Shown piece after piece: positions 16,768-27,232 of a stretch of 64,000 nt of DNA. The DNA lies in the NCBI GenBank assembly GCA_016713405.1, contig JADJPF010000003.1, positions 372,001-436,000 of the forward strand. The letters are read 5' to 3'. Each line of letters starts with the position of its first letter. The stretch's first letter is position 1. The DNA is from Blastocatellia bacterium (GTDB lineage: Bacteria > Acidobacteriota > Blastocatellia > Chloracidobacteriales > JADJPF01). Position numbers and translations under genes: made by a program. Under the pieces are notes generated by a model. It made no database searches and was not told the DNA's origin. It saw only the letters and a program-made list of their open reading frames with translations.

Positions 16768-18048
16768 ATGAAAGAAAAAATTGAAGTAAAGGTTTTAACA
16801 CACATCTATTGGATGTTAGCGATTATTATTGTAACAGCAGCTAGTTCATTAAGTACGGCTGACTCTAGCAATCTAATAATTGCTTTGCTCATTAGTGCAA
16901 TCGCTTTTATTTTTGCCTCAAGATTTGAAAAAGTTTCTTTTGATGGTAATTTGCTTATTCGTACAGGGTTACTTGCTATTTTAGAATCGCTAATTTCAGG
17001 GCAAAAGCCAGAAATAACCTTAGATAAAATTGAAATGGTAGCAACCGAAGCAATTCGCTCTCGTCGAGGGTTGCATAAAATTAAATATCTTTACAAAGTT
17101 GTTGTTTCTGGCGGTAATGTTCAGTTAGTTATAATGTTAAATGGTGCAAAGAAAACCAATAGAAGGTATTTATTAGTTAAAGAGCTATTTAATTTGTTAC
17201 CAGAGAGTAAAATAGATCCTCGATCAAGTGAACTAAAACAATACTTAAATGATTTAGAAAATCAACAGGCTCTAAGTAAAATTGCTAGCACAGTTGAAGT
17301 TGATAATTCAATTAGCCAAGAAACCCTTCCTCCTTCATTGTTACGTCGGGCTGCCAATAGTCTTAAACTAGAAGGACAAATGCAATCAGCCTTTAAATGT
17401 TTTGATTTAGCTTATGAAAAAGAACCCCATAATGCACAGCTTCTTTATGAAATGGCTAGGTTTTTACGTTCTTTTGCTATGGCAAATGGTCAAAACTTCT
17501 TTAATCGCTCAAAAGCCTGTCTTCGTTTAGCAGCCTTTTTAGCTAAAGACGAACCAAAGCTTTTAGAGCGAATTGGAGAAACTTATTTTGAACGCCTAGA
17601 ATATAAACTAGCTGCACGTTGTTTTTCTCGTGCCTTAACGGTTGAACCAATGCTTTACCGAGCCAATATTGGACTAGCTGAAATAGCTCTTAGAGACGGC
17701 AAATTAGCCCATGTTGCTCATTTTTATAGTGCTGCGGCAGAAGTTTCTAAAGATCATGCACAAAAAGAATTAGCTAAAAGAGAAGCTCTTTATTATGAAA
17801 AGTTGTGTAGCGATGAAGATTATTTTGAGGCAGAAATTAACCGAATCAACAAATTAAAAAATTTTCAATGGGCGAGGGATTGGTCTGGTTTACTTCTCTT
17901 TATTGCTTGGCTTATAGCATTGTTAAGCGGGCAATTTTCTACTAACTTAGGTAAGTTTGCATGGTCAATAGTCTTATCTAGTTGTTTTGTTTGGTTTGCT
18001 TCTGTGCTTTTTTCTTTTCATTATAGCCAACGCCATCAAATGAAATAA
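16768..18048 (+). CDS. TPR protein with membrane helices at both ends
   Basis: The 426-residue protein has two N-terminal hydrophobic helices (IYWMLAIIIVTAASS, LIIALLISAIAFIFAS) and a soluble region that carries TPR units (QSAFKCFDLAYEKEPHNAQLLYEMARFL and LAARCFSRALTVEPMLYRAN). Two C-terminal helices follow (WSGLLLFIAWLIALL, WSIVLSSCFVWFASVLF). TPRs usually carry protein contacts. It follows the YfgM-like gene by 58 bases on the same strand and may be co-transcribed. No family name is certain. Confidence 0.65.
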   Translation: MKEKIEVKVLTHIYWMLAIIIVTAASSLSTADSSNLIIALLISAIAFIFASRFEKVSFDGNLLIRTGLLAILESLISGQKPEITLDKIEMVATEAIRSRRGLHKIKYLYKVVVSGGNVQLVIMLNGAKKTNRRYLLVKELFNLLPESKIDPRSSELKQYLNDLENQQALSKIASTVEVDNSISQETLPPSLLRRAANSLKLEGQMQSAFKCFDLAYEKEPHNAQLLYEMARFLRSFAMANGQNFFNRSKACLRLAAFLAKDEPKLLERIGETYFERLEYKLAARCFSRALTVEPMLYRANIGLAEIALRDGKLAHVAHFYSAAAEVSKDHAQKELAKREALYYEKLCSDEDYFEAEINRINKLKNFQWARDWSGLLLFIAWLIALLSGQFSTNLGKFAWSIVLSSCFVWFASVLFSFHYSQRHQMK

Positions 18049-18056
18049 TCCAAAAA

Positions 18057-18092
18057 GCCCAACCCAGAAAACTCCGCATTTCAAGGCTGGGC
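18057..18092. terminator. Hairpin between convergent genes
   Basis: GCCCAACC (18057-18064) pairs with GGCTGGGC (18085-18092), with one mismatch, and is flanked by an A-run on the left. It lies between the TPR gene and the pseudouridine synthase gene and could stop transcription on the minus strand (T-run after the stem). Confidence 0.45.
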
Positions 18093-18096
18093 ATAA

Positions 18097-19098
18097 TTAA
18101 TTTATAAATTCTAAAAATTTCTTCATATCTTCAGGCCAATTAGCAACTAAGGTAACTTCTTGATTATTAATGGGATGCTGGAAAGTAAGTCTTTCAGCGT
18201 GTAAAAAATGCCTTTTTACTAAATCAAAAAAATTTTCCTCTAATTCAAAAGATGAATAAAGCTTATCTCCTAAAATAGGGTGTCCAATGTGTGCCATATG
18301 AATACGTAGTTGATGAGTTCGTCCGGTGCGAGGATGGAGTTCTACCCAAGAAAATTTAGAGTTATGTTTTTTAACTTGATAATTGCTATGAGCAGATTTG
18401 CTATTTTCTAGACTAACACCCCAGCTAGATGACTCTCTAAACCAACCTATAGGAGCAGTTATTTCTCCAGTCATATCTTGAGGAACACCAAAAACAATTG
18501 CTTGATAGACTTTTTTTACTTGTCGTTGGTCAAATTGCTGTGCTAAATGCTGTAGGGCTTTTTCCTGTTTAGCTACTAGTAAAATTCCAGAAGTTTCACG
18601 ATCTAAACGATTTACTAAACCTAGACGTGGGCTTTTTTCACCATTTTTTAATGAGTGGTGAAGTAGTGCATTTAAGAGTGTTCCCTGGCGTTCCCATCTG
18701 GTAGGATGAGAAAGCATAAAAGGGGGCTTATTAACTACAAGTAAGTATTGATCCTCATAAAGAATATCTAATTCAATAGCTTCTGCTGCTAATTCTCGGT
18801 GCCGATGAGCTTCAAGATTAACTAAAATTTGGTCGCCAGGCCGAACCCGCCAACCTGCTGAACGATGTCGGCCATTTACTAAAACATCTTCTAAAAAGAT
18901 TGATTGACGAATTGCAGCAATAGGCATCAAACTTTCTTGTTTATGTATAAATTCATCAAGCCGTAGGTGGGTTTCTATTTCTGATACTATATATAGTGTT
19001 TCTTCAGGTAATATGTTTGTCATAAAAAATGTTTCTGCAAAATCACAGGCAAAAAAATGTAACCTTTCTGATGGGACGCGCGTTATAATACCGACCAT
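18097..19098 (-). CDS. RluA-family pseudouridine synthase
   Basis: The protein has an S4-like N-terminal segment (THLRLDEFIHKQES, WRVRPGDQILVN) and the RluA catalytic domain, with the Asp of VNRLDRETSGILLVAK near 165 and the motif HPRTGRTHQLRIHMAHIGHPILGDKLY. It converts uridine to pseudouridine in rRNA or tRNA; the target site is not deducible. The start is uncertain: ATG 19098 has no clear ribosome site, and an in-frame ATG at residue 26 (MTNILPEE) is equally possible. Confidence 0.9.
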   Translation of the reverse strand: MVGIITRVPSERLHFFACDFAETFFMTNILPEETLYIVSEIETHLRLDEFIHKQESLMPIAAIRQSIFLEDVLVNGRHRSAGWRVRPGDQILVNLEAHRHRELAAEAIELDILYEDQYLLVVNKPPFMLSHPTRWERQGTLLNALLHHSLKNGEKSPRLGLVNRLDRETSGILLVAKQEKALQHLAQQFDQRQVKKVYQAIVFGVPQDMTGEITAPIGWFRESSSWGVSLENSKSAHSNYQVKKHNSKFSWVELHPRTGRTHQLRIHMAHIGHPILGDKLYSSFELEENFFDLVKRHFLHAERLTFQHPINNQEVTLVANWPEDMKKFLEFIN

Positions 19099-19130
19099 AA
19101 AACAATCAATAAAATCTGAGGTTTTAAGTT

Positions 19131-20393
19131 TTGCATTACAAAAATTTTTTAGTAATTATTAGCCTAGTTTTTATTTTTAGCTTTAATCAGCCTAATATTA
19201 AAGCACAAACTAATAGTAATTCTATTAAAGAGCAAGAAGTTAGCACGCTAATAAAACGTGCAGAACTACATTATCAACAAGGTGTCTTAGCATTATCAGA
19301 AAATAATTTCCCTTTAATGCGTAAAGAATTTGACTTAGCTGTTGATGAGCTATTAATTGCTGGAATGGATTTACACTCAGATTTACAGCTTCAAAAATAC
19401 TATCATGACTTAGTAGATAAAATCGTCCAACAACAACTAACTATTAGAGCCTCTAATACTACTGCTTTAAGTGATCAGAGATTTGAAGGCACTCCAACCA
19501 ATGATATCGGGCGTTTAACAGAAGTAGAGTTACAAGAATTAGCTGCAAAAATTGCAGAACAACCAAAAATTAAAACAGAAGATTTTGGATTTAAGACCGA
19601 CTTACCGCCTGCCGTCAATCAATTTATTAGTTATTTTACTGCTGGAAAAGGACGTAAAACCTTAGAAATAGGTTTTTCTCGTTCTGGTCGCTATCGTCAA
19701 TTTGCTGAAGCAATTTTTGAGCGTGAAGGAGTACCAACAGACCTTATTTGGCTTGCCCAGGTTGAATCTTGTTGGCAGCCTGTAGCCACTTCTCCAGCAG
19801 CAGCACGGGGTATTTGGCAGTTTATTCCATCTACAGGAGAGCGTTTTGGTCTAAGACAAAATGGTTGGGTAGATGAACGACTTGACCCAGAAAAATCCAC
19901 AGTGGCAGCAGCACGCTACTTACGCTTTTTAGCTGATCGTTATGCTGGAGATTGGCTTTTAGCTATGGCGGCCTACAATATGGGGGAAAACGGTTTAGAT
20001 AAAGCTATTAACCGTTGTGGATATGCAGATTTTTGGGAACTTCGACAAGGTGGATTTATTCCTCAAGAAACACGCAATTATGTTCCAGCAATTTTAGCTG
20101 TAATTGCTATAGCTAAACAGCCCGACTCTTATAATATTTCTGTTACACCTGAAAACAATTGGCAATTTGATAAAATTGCTGTTCTTGAACCAAAAACTAT
20201 TAGTGATATTGCTAGCACATTAAATATTTCTACTGAAGTGTTAAATAGGCTTAATCCAGAGCTAGTAAGCAGTCAAACACCTTTTGCAGGTTACTCAATC
20301 CGCATTCCTAAAGGTGTTGAGACAAAGCGAATTGCATTATTAACAAATAAAGAAACTAAACCCTATAAAACACAAAATGTAGTAAAAAAATAG
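19131..20393 (+). CDS. mltD: Membrane-bound lytic murein transglycosylase (SLT plus LysM)
   Basis: A signal peptide (start TTG, FLVIISLVFIFSFNQPNIKAQ) is followed by a helical region and then an SLT domain with the catalytic Glu in LIWLAQVESCW near 211. GIWQFIPSTGERFGL and AMAAYNMGENGL are classical transglycosylase motifs. A LysM-like peptidoglycan-binding module closes the protein (TISDIASTLNISTEVLNRLNP, YSIRIPKG). It cleaves glycan strands in the periplasm. The gene is divergent from the RluA gene and converges on the adaptor gene with a 9-base gap. The symbol is by similarity of architecture to MltD. Confidence 0.85.
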   Translation: MHYKNFLVIISLVFIFSFNQPNIKAQTNSNSIKEQEVSTLIKRAELHYQQGVLALSENNFPLMRKEFDLAVDELLIAGMDLHSDLQLQKYYHDLVDKIVQQQLTIRASNTTALSDQRFEGTPTNDIGRLTEVELQELAAKIAEQPKIKTEDFGFKTDLPPAVNQFISYFTAGKGRKTLEIGFSRSGRYRQFAEAIFEREGVPTDLIWLAQVESCWQPVATSPAAARGIWQFIPSTGERFGLRQNGWVDERLDPEKSTVAAARYLRFLADRYAGDWLLAMAAYNMGENGLDKAINRCGYADFWELRQGGFIPQETRNYVPAILAVIAIAKQPDSYNISVTPENNWQFDKIAVLEPKTISDIASTLNISTEVLNRLNPELVSSQTPFAGYSIRIPKGVETKRIALLTNKETKPYKTQNVVKK

Positions 20394-20402
20394 CCAACTA
20401 CT

Positions 20403-21745
20403 TTACCAAACCCAATATTCAAGTTTGATAAGGCTTTTAAGCCATCTAAAAGCAATAACATAGCCTGGTTGATAGGATGAAGATATTCTAGTCACTCCAC
20501 TCATACCTGGGCGTAAAAGCTGTTTATCGTTTTTTACTTTTACCTCACAATTATATATCCGTAAGTTGTTTTCTGGTTTTATTGTTGCCTCACTACCAAT
20601 ATAACTAACAGTACCTTTAAATACTTGATCCACTAGCGAACGAATACGAATACGTGCCGCACTCCCTAATCGTACTTTTGTTATATCTTTTTCAGAAACA
20701 GAGACCACTGCACGAAGCTGGGAAATATTAGCAATATGGCAAAATTCACTTCCTCTTTCTAGATATTGACCTAGTTTTTTTTCAATATCTTGACCTAAAA
20801 CCAAACCGTCTTGTGCTGCTTTAATAGTTAAAGTCTCTTTTTTTTGTTCAAGAAGGACTAATTCATTGTTGCTAGAAGTGATTTCACTATTAATTGACTG
20901 CATTTCTGTTTCTAAAGCTTTTAATTTATGCAACGCAGCTTGCAAGGTTTCACGAGAGGCTTTTTCTTCTGTTATAGCTGTTTTTACTTTACGTTTATGA
21001 GTAATTTCACCTGCACGCATACGATCTTCTGCCGCGTGACGATTTAATATTGTAATTTGGTAACGACTTGTTGATTCATCAACTTGTAGTTGTGAAATTA
21101 GCCCTTGACTAAGTAATACATCATAGCGGCTTTTTTCTAGTTGCTGAATTTGTTCTTCGTTTTGTTTTGTTTGTATTTGGGTCTTTAGTTCAAGTAATTC
21201 TGGTGGATATTCCGGCGATATTTCTCCAGTGTTTTTATATTCTTTTATGGCTTCCTCTTCTGCTATTAGTTCTTTTGCTTCATTTTGGCGTTGCTCATAG
21301 TAGCTTTTAGCTTGTTCAACAATAGCTTGCTGTTCTGAATATTGATTTTGTAATGTAATTAAACGACCTTGGGATTGTTTTATATTTGCGCTAAGATTTA
21401 ATAGCTGTTTTTCCATATCTATGTCTTGGCAAACACCTAAAACAGTATCTTTAGCAACCCAATCACCATCTTTAACCCTAATTTCCTTTAACACTCCGCT
21501 TTCTTGTGCAGAAGCAATAAGAAACTGATCTTTTTCAGGCATTAAAATACAGTCACTTGTTACAGTTACTTCCCAACGAGAAAAAGCTGCTAGTAATAAA
21601 ACAAGAGCAAAATAATTCTAAAAAAATGCTTAGGCAATTTAATTAATTTAGATAAAGATTTTTTCTCAACGCTAGAGGATTCAGCCGCTGGATTTGCCGT
21701 AGATTGAGAAACGGTATTTGTATTAACTAAAGCTTGTTCTGACAT
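20403..21745 (-). CDS. HlyD-family periplasmic adaptor of the lanthipeptide locus (one frameshift)
   Basis: The intact reading frame from 21542 encodes a HlyD adaptor: a lipoyl-like half (SGVLKEIRVKDGDWVAKDT), a long coiled coil, the second half (AAQDGLVLGQDIEKKLGQYLERG) and a beta-barrel (RLGSAARIRIRSLVDQVFKGTVSYIG). The true start is the ATG at 21745 (MSEQALVNTNTVSQ), 22 bases after the LanM stop. The two frames join at the TTTT run at 21609-21612: one more T restores a membrane helix (RIIFALVLLLAAFSRW). It should link an inner-membrane exporter to the outer membrane. The disruption may be a sequencing error. Confidence 0.8.
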
Positions 21746-21767
21746 TACTTACACCATTTTAAGATAA

Positions 21768-24700
21768 TTAAATTTTAGGAGGTGCTAAACAAAGAACCGA
21801 AGGAACTATATCAGGTGAAGCTAGCCGTAATAACTGATAACCAATTCCTGCAATTCCTACCATTAAACCTGGAGATTCTACGCTAAGTGGAGTACCACAT
21901 AGCCAACCTTGTTTATTTATATTGTTAAAAATAATAGAAGCTATGTTTTGCACTTGGCTCTTAATTTTGTAGCCATGCTGGTTTTCTGTTACTTGTAACA
22001 GAAAATCCAAATTTCCCAAATCACCATGACAAAGCGAATGATTATTACCAAATCCACCTTTGATTACTGTTTTTATTGCTGTGCTAAGTTCTTGTTCAAT
22101 AAATTTGTCATTAGAAAGATGTTTTATTGATAAAAGCCGCGCTATTCCAACACCAGTTGCACCATGACACCAGGTTATTCTGAATTTCTCATTTGAGTTT
22201 TTTGCATCGTCTGTGTCATCTCTGTTTATGTCGGGCCAATTACCCATTTGAGGAGAAAAGAAACTCCGTTCATAGCTTAAAGCTTCTTTTGCTGTGCTAG
22301 CAAAACTACTATCTTTTGTAAAATCGGAAAGTTCTAAAAGCGACCAAGCAATGCCCGCTACACCATGAGACATTCCTAGCGGCGGTTTTTTTTCTGGAGT
22401 TGTCACCCAAGCTTTTCCTTGAGGAGTTGTTTCAATTTTAGAAATAAGGTGGTTTCCACATTGAATAGCAATATTTTTTATTTGTTGTAAATCTTCAGAC
22501 TTAGTAATAAACTTATGTAAATTTAACAGACTAATAATACATCCTGAGCTACCATAAATAAGGTCAAAACGAATGTCTTTTTCTATTAAAGAAGGAAGGA
22601 GAGGAACTATTTCTAGTGCTTCTGTTATTAATTTGGGGTCATTCCATAACCTAGATAGATGATTTAATAGATAAATAATTCCACCAAGACCACCAAAACC
22701 ACCAACGTTTTTAAGATCTCTATTTTTGGCTCGCCCAATTTGCTGTCTTATATTTTCTAGTGCTTGTTTTGCTAAATCTGTGTAAACGCTTTGGTTAGTG
22801 ATATAACCAAGGTATGCTAAAAATAATGTAGTTCCTGCAAGGCCATCATATAAATCTAGTTTTGATGAAGAAATATAATAATTATCCAGTTTACCAACTT
22901 GTAAACTTAACCAAGTAGCCTTATTTTGATCAATTATGGCTAAGTTTGCTAGCTGATCTCCAATAGCTGAGGCTGTTTTAATAAAAGCTTTATCATTAGT
23001 GCTTTTATTATTGCTAGGAATAAACTTATAGGATTTTGGCTTAACGTTTTCTGTATCTTCCATTAGGGTAATAAATGAAGCACGAATGAGCCAAATTTGC
23101 TTTGTAAGATCTTCTTCGCTAAGTTCTTGGAGACGAGCTTTGACAAAATCTATAGCGGGTTTGTCAAAGAAATTAGGTACACATTTATTATTATCGCACC
23201 ACAAATTGATTGATTCAGGATATGTAAAAAAGCGAGGAATAAAACCTTGTAATAAAGACTCACGCTCACTAGCAATTACTTTTAATAAAAAGGGCTGATC
23301 TTTTGTTTGCTTCCATAAATTATCAAAAAGCCATTCACATGCAATGCTATTGCGTAACATATTAGGATTAGAGCTTTCTGTTAGCAATATTCCATATTCT
23401 CTAGTAGAGCGAAGAAGTCTTCTAACCTCATCTTTAGCAAAGCGATTTATTAAACCATCTGCTGATATCAGAGTAGTCACATTTTTTTGCAGTAATTGAT
23501 AAATTTCTGTAAAGCCTTTAACTATTATTTCTACATAATTCTGCAAAATGACATCTTTGCCATTAAGTTTAGGCTGGTGTGTACTTTCTTCTTCAAATCT
23601 AAGTTGTTTATGGACAATATGTATTTCGTCTGTTTCAGATAATTCAATGTAAAGTAGAGGATATGGGGTTAATTGACCTGATAGACCTGCTAGTCCACTA
23701 AAATCTATGCCTTTATTATCTTTATTACCAAAAATGGGTGTTGGCAATAATCCAGTTTTTAGCACAGAATCTTGTAAATAGTTAGCTACTTTATTGTTAG
23801 AGGTAGTTTTATCTGGTGGACAAAAAAGTGTTTCTAAATCAACCAGTATTGGGTATTCGCCTGAAGCAATTAAATTTTCACTATGGAAATCTGTTCCATA
23901 AAGTACATAGAGTATTGCTAAATAGCCACCTTGACGATAATAAAATCGAGAGATTTCATCTTCTGAATGGCAGCTTTGGAAAGTAACAAATTCTGTCCAT
24001 CCATAAGTAGAACGATTGAGTATTTTTAGTGTACGAAAAGATGGTTCTATTCCTTTGTTATTAAGCCAGTTAAGCAATTCTTGAAAATGCAAATCCATAG
24101 ATAAAGAACGTGGTTTATAAAGTAGCTTAAATCCAGAACTAAATGTTAGTGTTATTACTTGTCCACTATTATGAATATCACCTACGTTATTTCCTTTGTC
24201 CAGAACTATTACTCCAGGATCTTCTTTAGGTGTAAATATATTTTTAATATCAATCCAGTCTTTACATAGTCGTTCCAGGGTTTCAATACTAAATTTTACC
24301 CAATTATTTAGCATTATTACTAGTCGTCGAGCTAAAACAGGGTATTCCTGCAATAAGTCAAGAGCCACATCTTTTTGGCGCATATAAGCCAAGAAGTATT
24401 CATACCTTTGTTTAGGTGTATCGCCCTTAAGCATACCTTTTTGGCGTAATTCACCACACTTTTTAACCATTATTTGTATTAATTCAATTAATAACTCTGG
24501 TAAAAAACCGCTTAAAAAAACGTCTTTTATAGTTTTAGGGTCAAAAGGTAGTTGTTTATAGATTTTTTTATATTTATCGTTAAGTTCTTGAATAGCTTCA
24601 TTTAACGGTTTAGAGCATTCATCAATAAGAGGTTTAAATGTGTCTAAAAAGCCTACTATGCTTTTATCTTGAACTAATCTAGGTAGTTTTACAGGAAGCT

Positions 24701-25019
24701 CTATTTTTCCTTCGCTTTGATAAGTAAAAGCTCTAAGGATAGTTTTTAACCAATCAGGTGTAGTTTCATAATTGTTTTTTAGGTCATCAGGTGATTGGCC
24801 TAACAAATAAAGCAGTGTTTCTTCTGTAATACCTTGCAGATTTAGCCATTCAGCAAAAATACTATCTTTTTTGAGAGGTGAAAGTTCCCGCCATTTTTTT
24901 AGCCTCTGTTGTCCAAGTTCAAGGTTAGTTTTTAGGGGTAATGATTTGTTTAGCAAACCAATACGCTCTTTTAAGTCAATAGCGCGATACCAATCTGAAG
25001 AATCAGTAAAATTTAACAT
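21768..25019 (-). CDS. lanM: Class II lanthipeptide synthetase (LanM)
   Basis: The 1083-residue protein has both LanM halves. The dehydratase domain (about 150-650) shows LYKPRSLSMDLHFQELL near 298, LYGTDFHSENLI near 380 and ILVDLETLF near 393, the kinase-like active-site residues that phosphorylate and eliminate Ser/Thr. The C-terminal LanC-like cyclase (about 725-1080) shows GMSHGVAG near 885, the zinc ligands in WCHGATG near 948 and LCHGDLG near 996, and the closing GLMVGIAGIGYQLL. It would convert Ser/Thr to dehydro-residues and add Cys thiols. Its likely substrates are the three Cys-ending peptides at 30473-31292. It lies 50 bases after the S9 peptidase and 22 before the adaptor. Confidence 0.95.
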   Translation of the reverse strand: MLNFTDSSDWYRAIDLKERIGLLNKSLPLKTNLELGQQRLKKWRELSPLKKDSIFAEWLNLQGITEETLLYLLGQSPDDLKNNYETTPDWLKTILRAFTYQSEGKIELPVKLPRLVQDKSIVGFLDTFKPLIDECSKPLNEAIQELNDKYKKIYKQLPFDPKTIKDVFLSGFLPELLIELIQIMVKKCGELRQKGMLKGDTPKQRYEYFLAYMRQKDVALDLLQEYPVLARRLVIMLNNWVKFSIETLERLCKDWIDIKNIFTPKEDPGVIVLDKGNNVGDIHNSGQVITLTFSSGFKLLYKPRSLSMDLHFQELLNWLNNKGIEPSFRTLKILNRSTYGWTEFVTFQSCHSEDEISRFYYRQGGYLAILYVLYGTDFHSENLIASGEYPILVDLETLFCPPDKTTSNNKVANYLQDSVLKTGLLPTPIFGNKDNKGIDFSGLAGLSGQLTPYPLLYIELSETDEIHIVHKQLRFEEESTHQPKLNGKDVILQNYVEIIVKGFTEIYQLLQKNVTTLISADGLINRFAKDEVRRLLRSTREYGILLTESSNPNMLRNSIACEWLFDNLWKQTKDQPFLLKVIASERESLLQGFIPRFFTYPESINLWCDNNKCVPNFFDKPAIDFVKARLQELSEEDLTKQIWLIRASFITLMEDTENVKPKSYKFIPSNNKSTNDKAFIKTASAIGDQLANLAIIDQNKATWLSLQVGKLDNYYISSSKLDLYDGLAGTTLFLAYLGYITNQSVYTDLAKQALENIRQQIGRAKNRDLKNVGGFGGLGGIIYLLNHLSRLWNDPKLITEALEIVPLLPSLIEKDIRFDLIYGSSGCIISLLNLHKFITKSEDLQQIKNIAIQCGNHLISKIETTPQGKAWVTTPEKKPPLGMSHGVAGIAWSLLELSDFTKDSSFASTAKEALSYERSFFSPQMGNWPDINRDDTDDAKNSNEKFRITWCHGATGVGIARLLSIKHLSNDKFIEQELSTAIKTVIKGGFGNNHSLCHGDLGNLDFLLQVTENQHGYKIKSQVQNIASIIFNNINKQGWLCGTPLSVESPGLMVGIAGIGYQLLRLASPDIVPSVLCLAPPKI

Positions 25020-25069
25020 CTTAAGTTAATCCAAATCTGTAGCTTTTTATTTTAGAGCTACAGAAAGTT

Positions 25070-27037
25070 TTATTGTTGGGTTTTAGGATTTACAGGAACA
25101 TACTTTTTCAAAAAATTACTAATACTTTTTAGTGCATCTACTTCGTTTTCTATACGAGAGAATCCATGTCCCTCATTTTCATATATTTTTAATTCTGCTA
25201 TACCATTTTGTTTTTTTATTTTGCTTGCCATTTGTTCAGCTTCTGATTTAGGACATCTAGGATCTTTATCACCAGCTAAAATCAACATAGGGGCTTTTAT
25301 TTTATCTGCAAAATAAATAGGAGAACGATCTTCCCATAAATCTTTATTAGTAACAGGGTCTCCCATAAAGCTTGTTATATATTCGCGGCTTGCGGGATCT
25401 GAGTTTTCAGCTTCTGTAAACCAATTAACAAAGGGGATTAATGCTACTCCTGCTGCCCAATTTTCTGGAAATTTAGCTAAAGCTAAAGAAGTTAAATAAC
25501 CCCCATAGCTACCACCCATAGATATTAGTTTTTTAGGATCAACATAATCAGTTTTTTTGATCCACTCAGCAGCAGCTATAATATCTGCTAAATCTCCCCC
25601 ACCTGCATCAAATTTGTTTGCATTCATAAACTCAGTTCCATAACCAGTTGAGCCACGATAATTAGGAATTATAACTAGATATCCCTGGTTAACAACATAT
25701 TGAATTATAGGATTAAACCAATTTACAGATTGGGTTGCCGGCCCGCCATGTATCCAAACAACTGCTGGGTTTTGTTTGTCGCGCTTAAGGTTATGTGGAA
25801 CATAAACAAATGCTGAAATTTGCCATTTTCCATCAGTGCTAGGATATTGAATTAAAAAAGGCTGGACTAAATCTTCTGATTTTACTGCACCTACAAATGA
25901 ATGTGTAACTTGGTAAGATTTTTTTTCTTTTATCAAATAAACCCATATATCTTTAGGGGAATCAGGCCCATTATGATAGAACAGCAGCTTAGAGCCATCT
26001 TTAGTAAAGGCAGTTTTATCACCTCCTAAAGTATTTACTCCTTTAGCTATAGGCAAAGTGTATTTCTCTTTTTTGTCTATATCATAGAGAAAGATTTCTT
26101 TATTTCCATCAATATTTGATACCCAAGATATAGTTTTGCCATCAGGAGAGAAACTACCAGCTTCAGCAATTGATTTATCTTGTGTTAACCATTCAATTTT
26201 TTTGGAAGCAATATCAAACAATCCAATATTTTCATAACCATTTGCTGCATCAGAAGCGATTAAAAGCTTATTTCCATCAGTTGACCAAGTTTTAGCCGAA
26301 TAGAGTTTGCTTTCCATTTTTGAAGTAAGATTAGTTGTTTTTCCTGTTGCAATCTCAGCAATAAAAATATTTGAAGTTGCACCATCAGCACTAAATTGTG
26401 TGTAGCCAATATGTAGACCATCAGGCGACCAAAAAGGGCTATCATTAGAAAGCTCATTAGGAGTGTTTGTTGTTATTTTTTGGACTTTATGATTAGAAAT
26501 ATCTATAACTTGAATTTCATATGATGGGGAGTCTTTTTCCCTGATTTGATAAACCAATTTGCTACTATCAGGAGACCAAGAAGGGAATTCTTCAGAACTA
26601 TCAGGAGAATTTGTTAAATTTATTACTTCACCGTTTAATGGAGAAACCAAAAAAATATCCCATTGCTCGTTTCCATCATAATCAGATACAAAAGCTATCC
26701 ATTTACCATCTTTTGACCAGGTTAAATATGCTTGTTGTTGGTCGCTTATAGTAAGTTGTTTGGGCCATCCTCCATTAGCAGCAACTAGCCAAATATTTCT
26801 GCGACCACTCATATTACTAATAAAGGCTATAGTATTTCCATCTGCTGACCAATCACTTTCATCAATGAAGCGTGTAACCATAAAATGTTCAGCAGAATAG
26901 GTTTGGTGGTTTTCTTTGACCTTACTAAAAATTTGATTTGGGTCAGTTATTCGTATAGTTAACAAAGATGATTGTTGGGCCATAACTGACATCACAGGAA
27001 TAAGGAAAATTATTAGTAAAGCTGATAGTACTTGCAT
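25070..27037 (-). CDS. S9-family (prolyl oligopeptidase-type) peptidase, secreted
   Basis: The 655-residue protein begins with a signal peptide (LSALLIIFLIPVMSVMAQQ). The N-terminal half is a WD40/PD40-like propeller with repeated SPDG-K or WSPDS units (DWSADGNTIAF, SWSPDSSKLVY, FSPDGKTISW). The C-terminal alpha/beta hydrolase has Ser in GGSYGGYLT near 507, Asp in LAGDKDPRCP near 587 and His in NEGHGFSR near 624, the complete S9 triad. In the periplasm it would cut small peptides, often after Pro. Its position just before lanM makes it a candidate leader or trimming peptidase (inference). The ATG follows GGAGAATAATAA. Confidence 0.9.
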   Translation of the reverse strand: MQVLSALLIIFLIPVMSVMAQQSSLLTIRITDPNQIFSKVKENHQTYSAEHFMVTRFIDESDWSADGNTIAFISNMSGRRNIWLVAANGGWPKQLTISDQQQAYLTWSKDGKWIAFVSDYDGNEQWDIFLVSPLNGEVINLTNSPDSSEEFPSWSPDSSKLVYQIREKDSPSYEIQVIDISNHKVQKITTNTPNELSNDSPFWSPDGLHIGYTQFSADGATSNIFIAEIATGKTTNLTSKMESKLYSAKTWSTDGNKLLIASDAANGYENIGLFDIASKKIEWLTQDKSIAEAGSFSPDGKTISWVSNIDGNKEIFLYDIDKKEKYTLPIAKGVNTLGGDKTAFTKDGSKLLFYHNGPDSPKDIWVYLIKEKKSYQVTHSFVGAVKSEDLVQPFLIQYPSTDGKWQISAFVYVPHNLKRDKQNPAVVWIHGGPATQSVNWFNPIIQYVVNQGYLVIIPNYRGSTGYGTEFMNANKFDAGGGDLADIIAAAEWIKKTDYVDPKKLISMGGSYGGYLTSLALAKFPENWAAGVALIPFVNWFTEAENSDPASREYITSFMGDPVTNKDLWEDRSPIYFADKIKAPMLILAGDKDPRCPKSEAEQMASKIKKQNGIAELKIYENEGHGFSRIENEVDALKSISNFLKKYVPVNPKTQQ

Positions 27038-27054
27038 TTATTATTCTCCATAAA

Positions 27055-27075
27055 ACAACCATTAATAATGGTTGT
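27055..27075 (-). promoter_or_regulatory. Hairpin just upstream of the S9 peptidase start
   Basis: ACAACCATT pairs with AATGGTTGT around loop AAT, ending 17 bases before the peptidase ATG. It has no T-run in the coding direction and could be an mRNA-stabilising or attenuating element. The evidence is sequence symmetry only. Confidence 0.35.
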
Positions 27076-27232
27076 CTTAATAAGTAATAGTAATAAGAAA
27101 GAAAAGCAACGCTACAATCTTTGGTTTATTAATATCTATTACCAAAGTATTGTGAGAGTTGCTTTAGGTCACTTTTTATAAAAACCTCTAATAAATAAAA
27201 TCAAGGTTTAAGATTTAGTTTCTAAAAACAAG

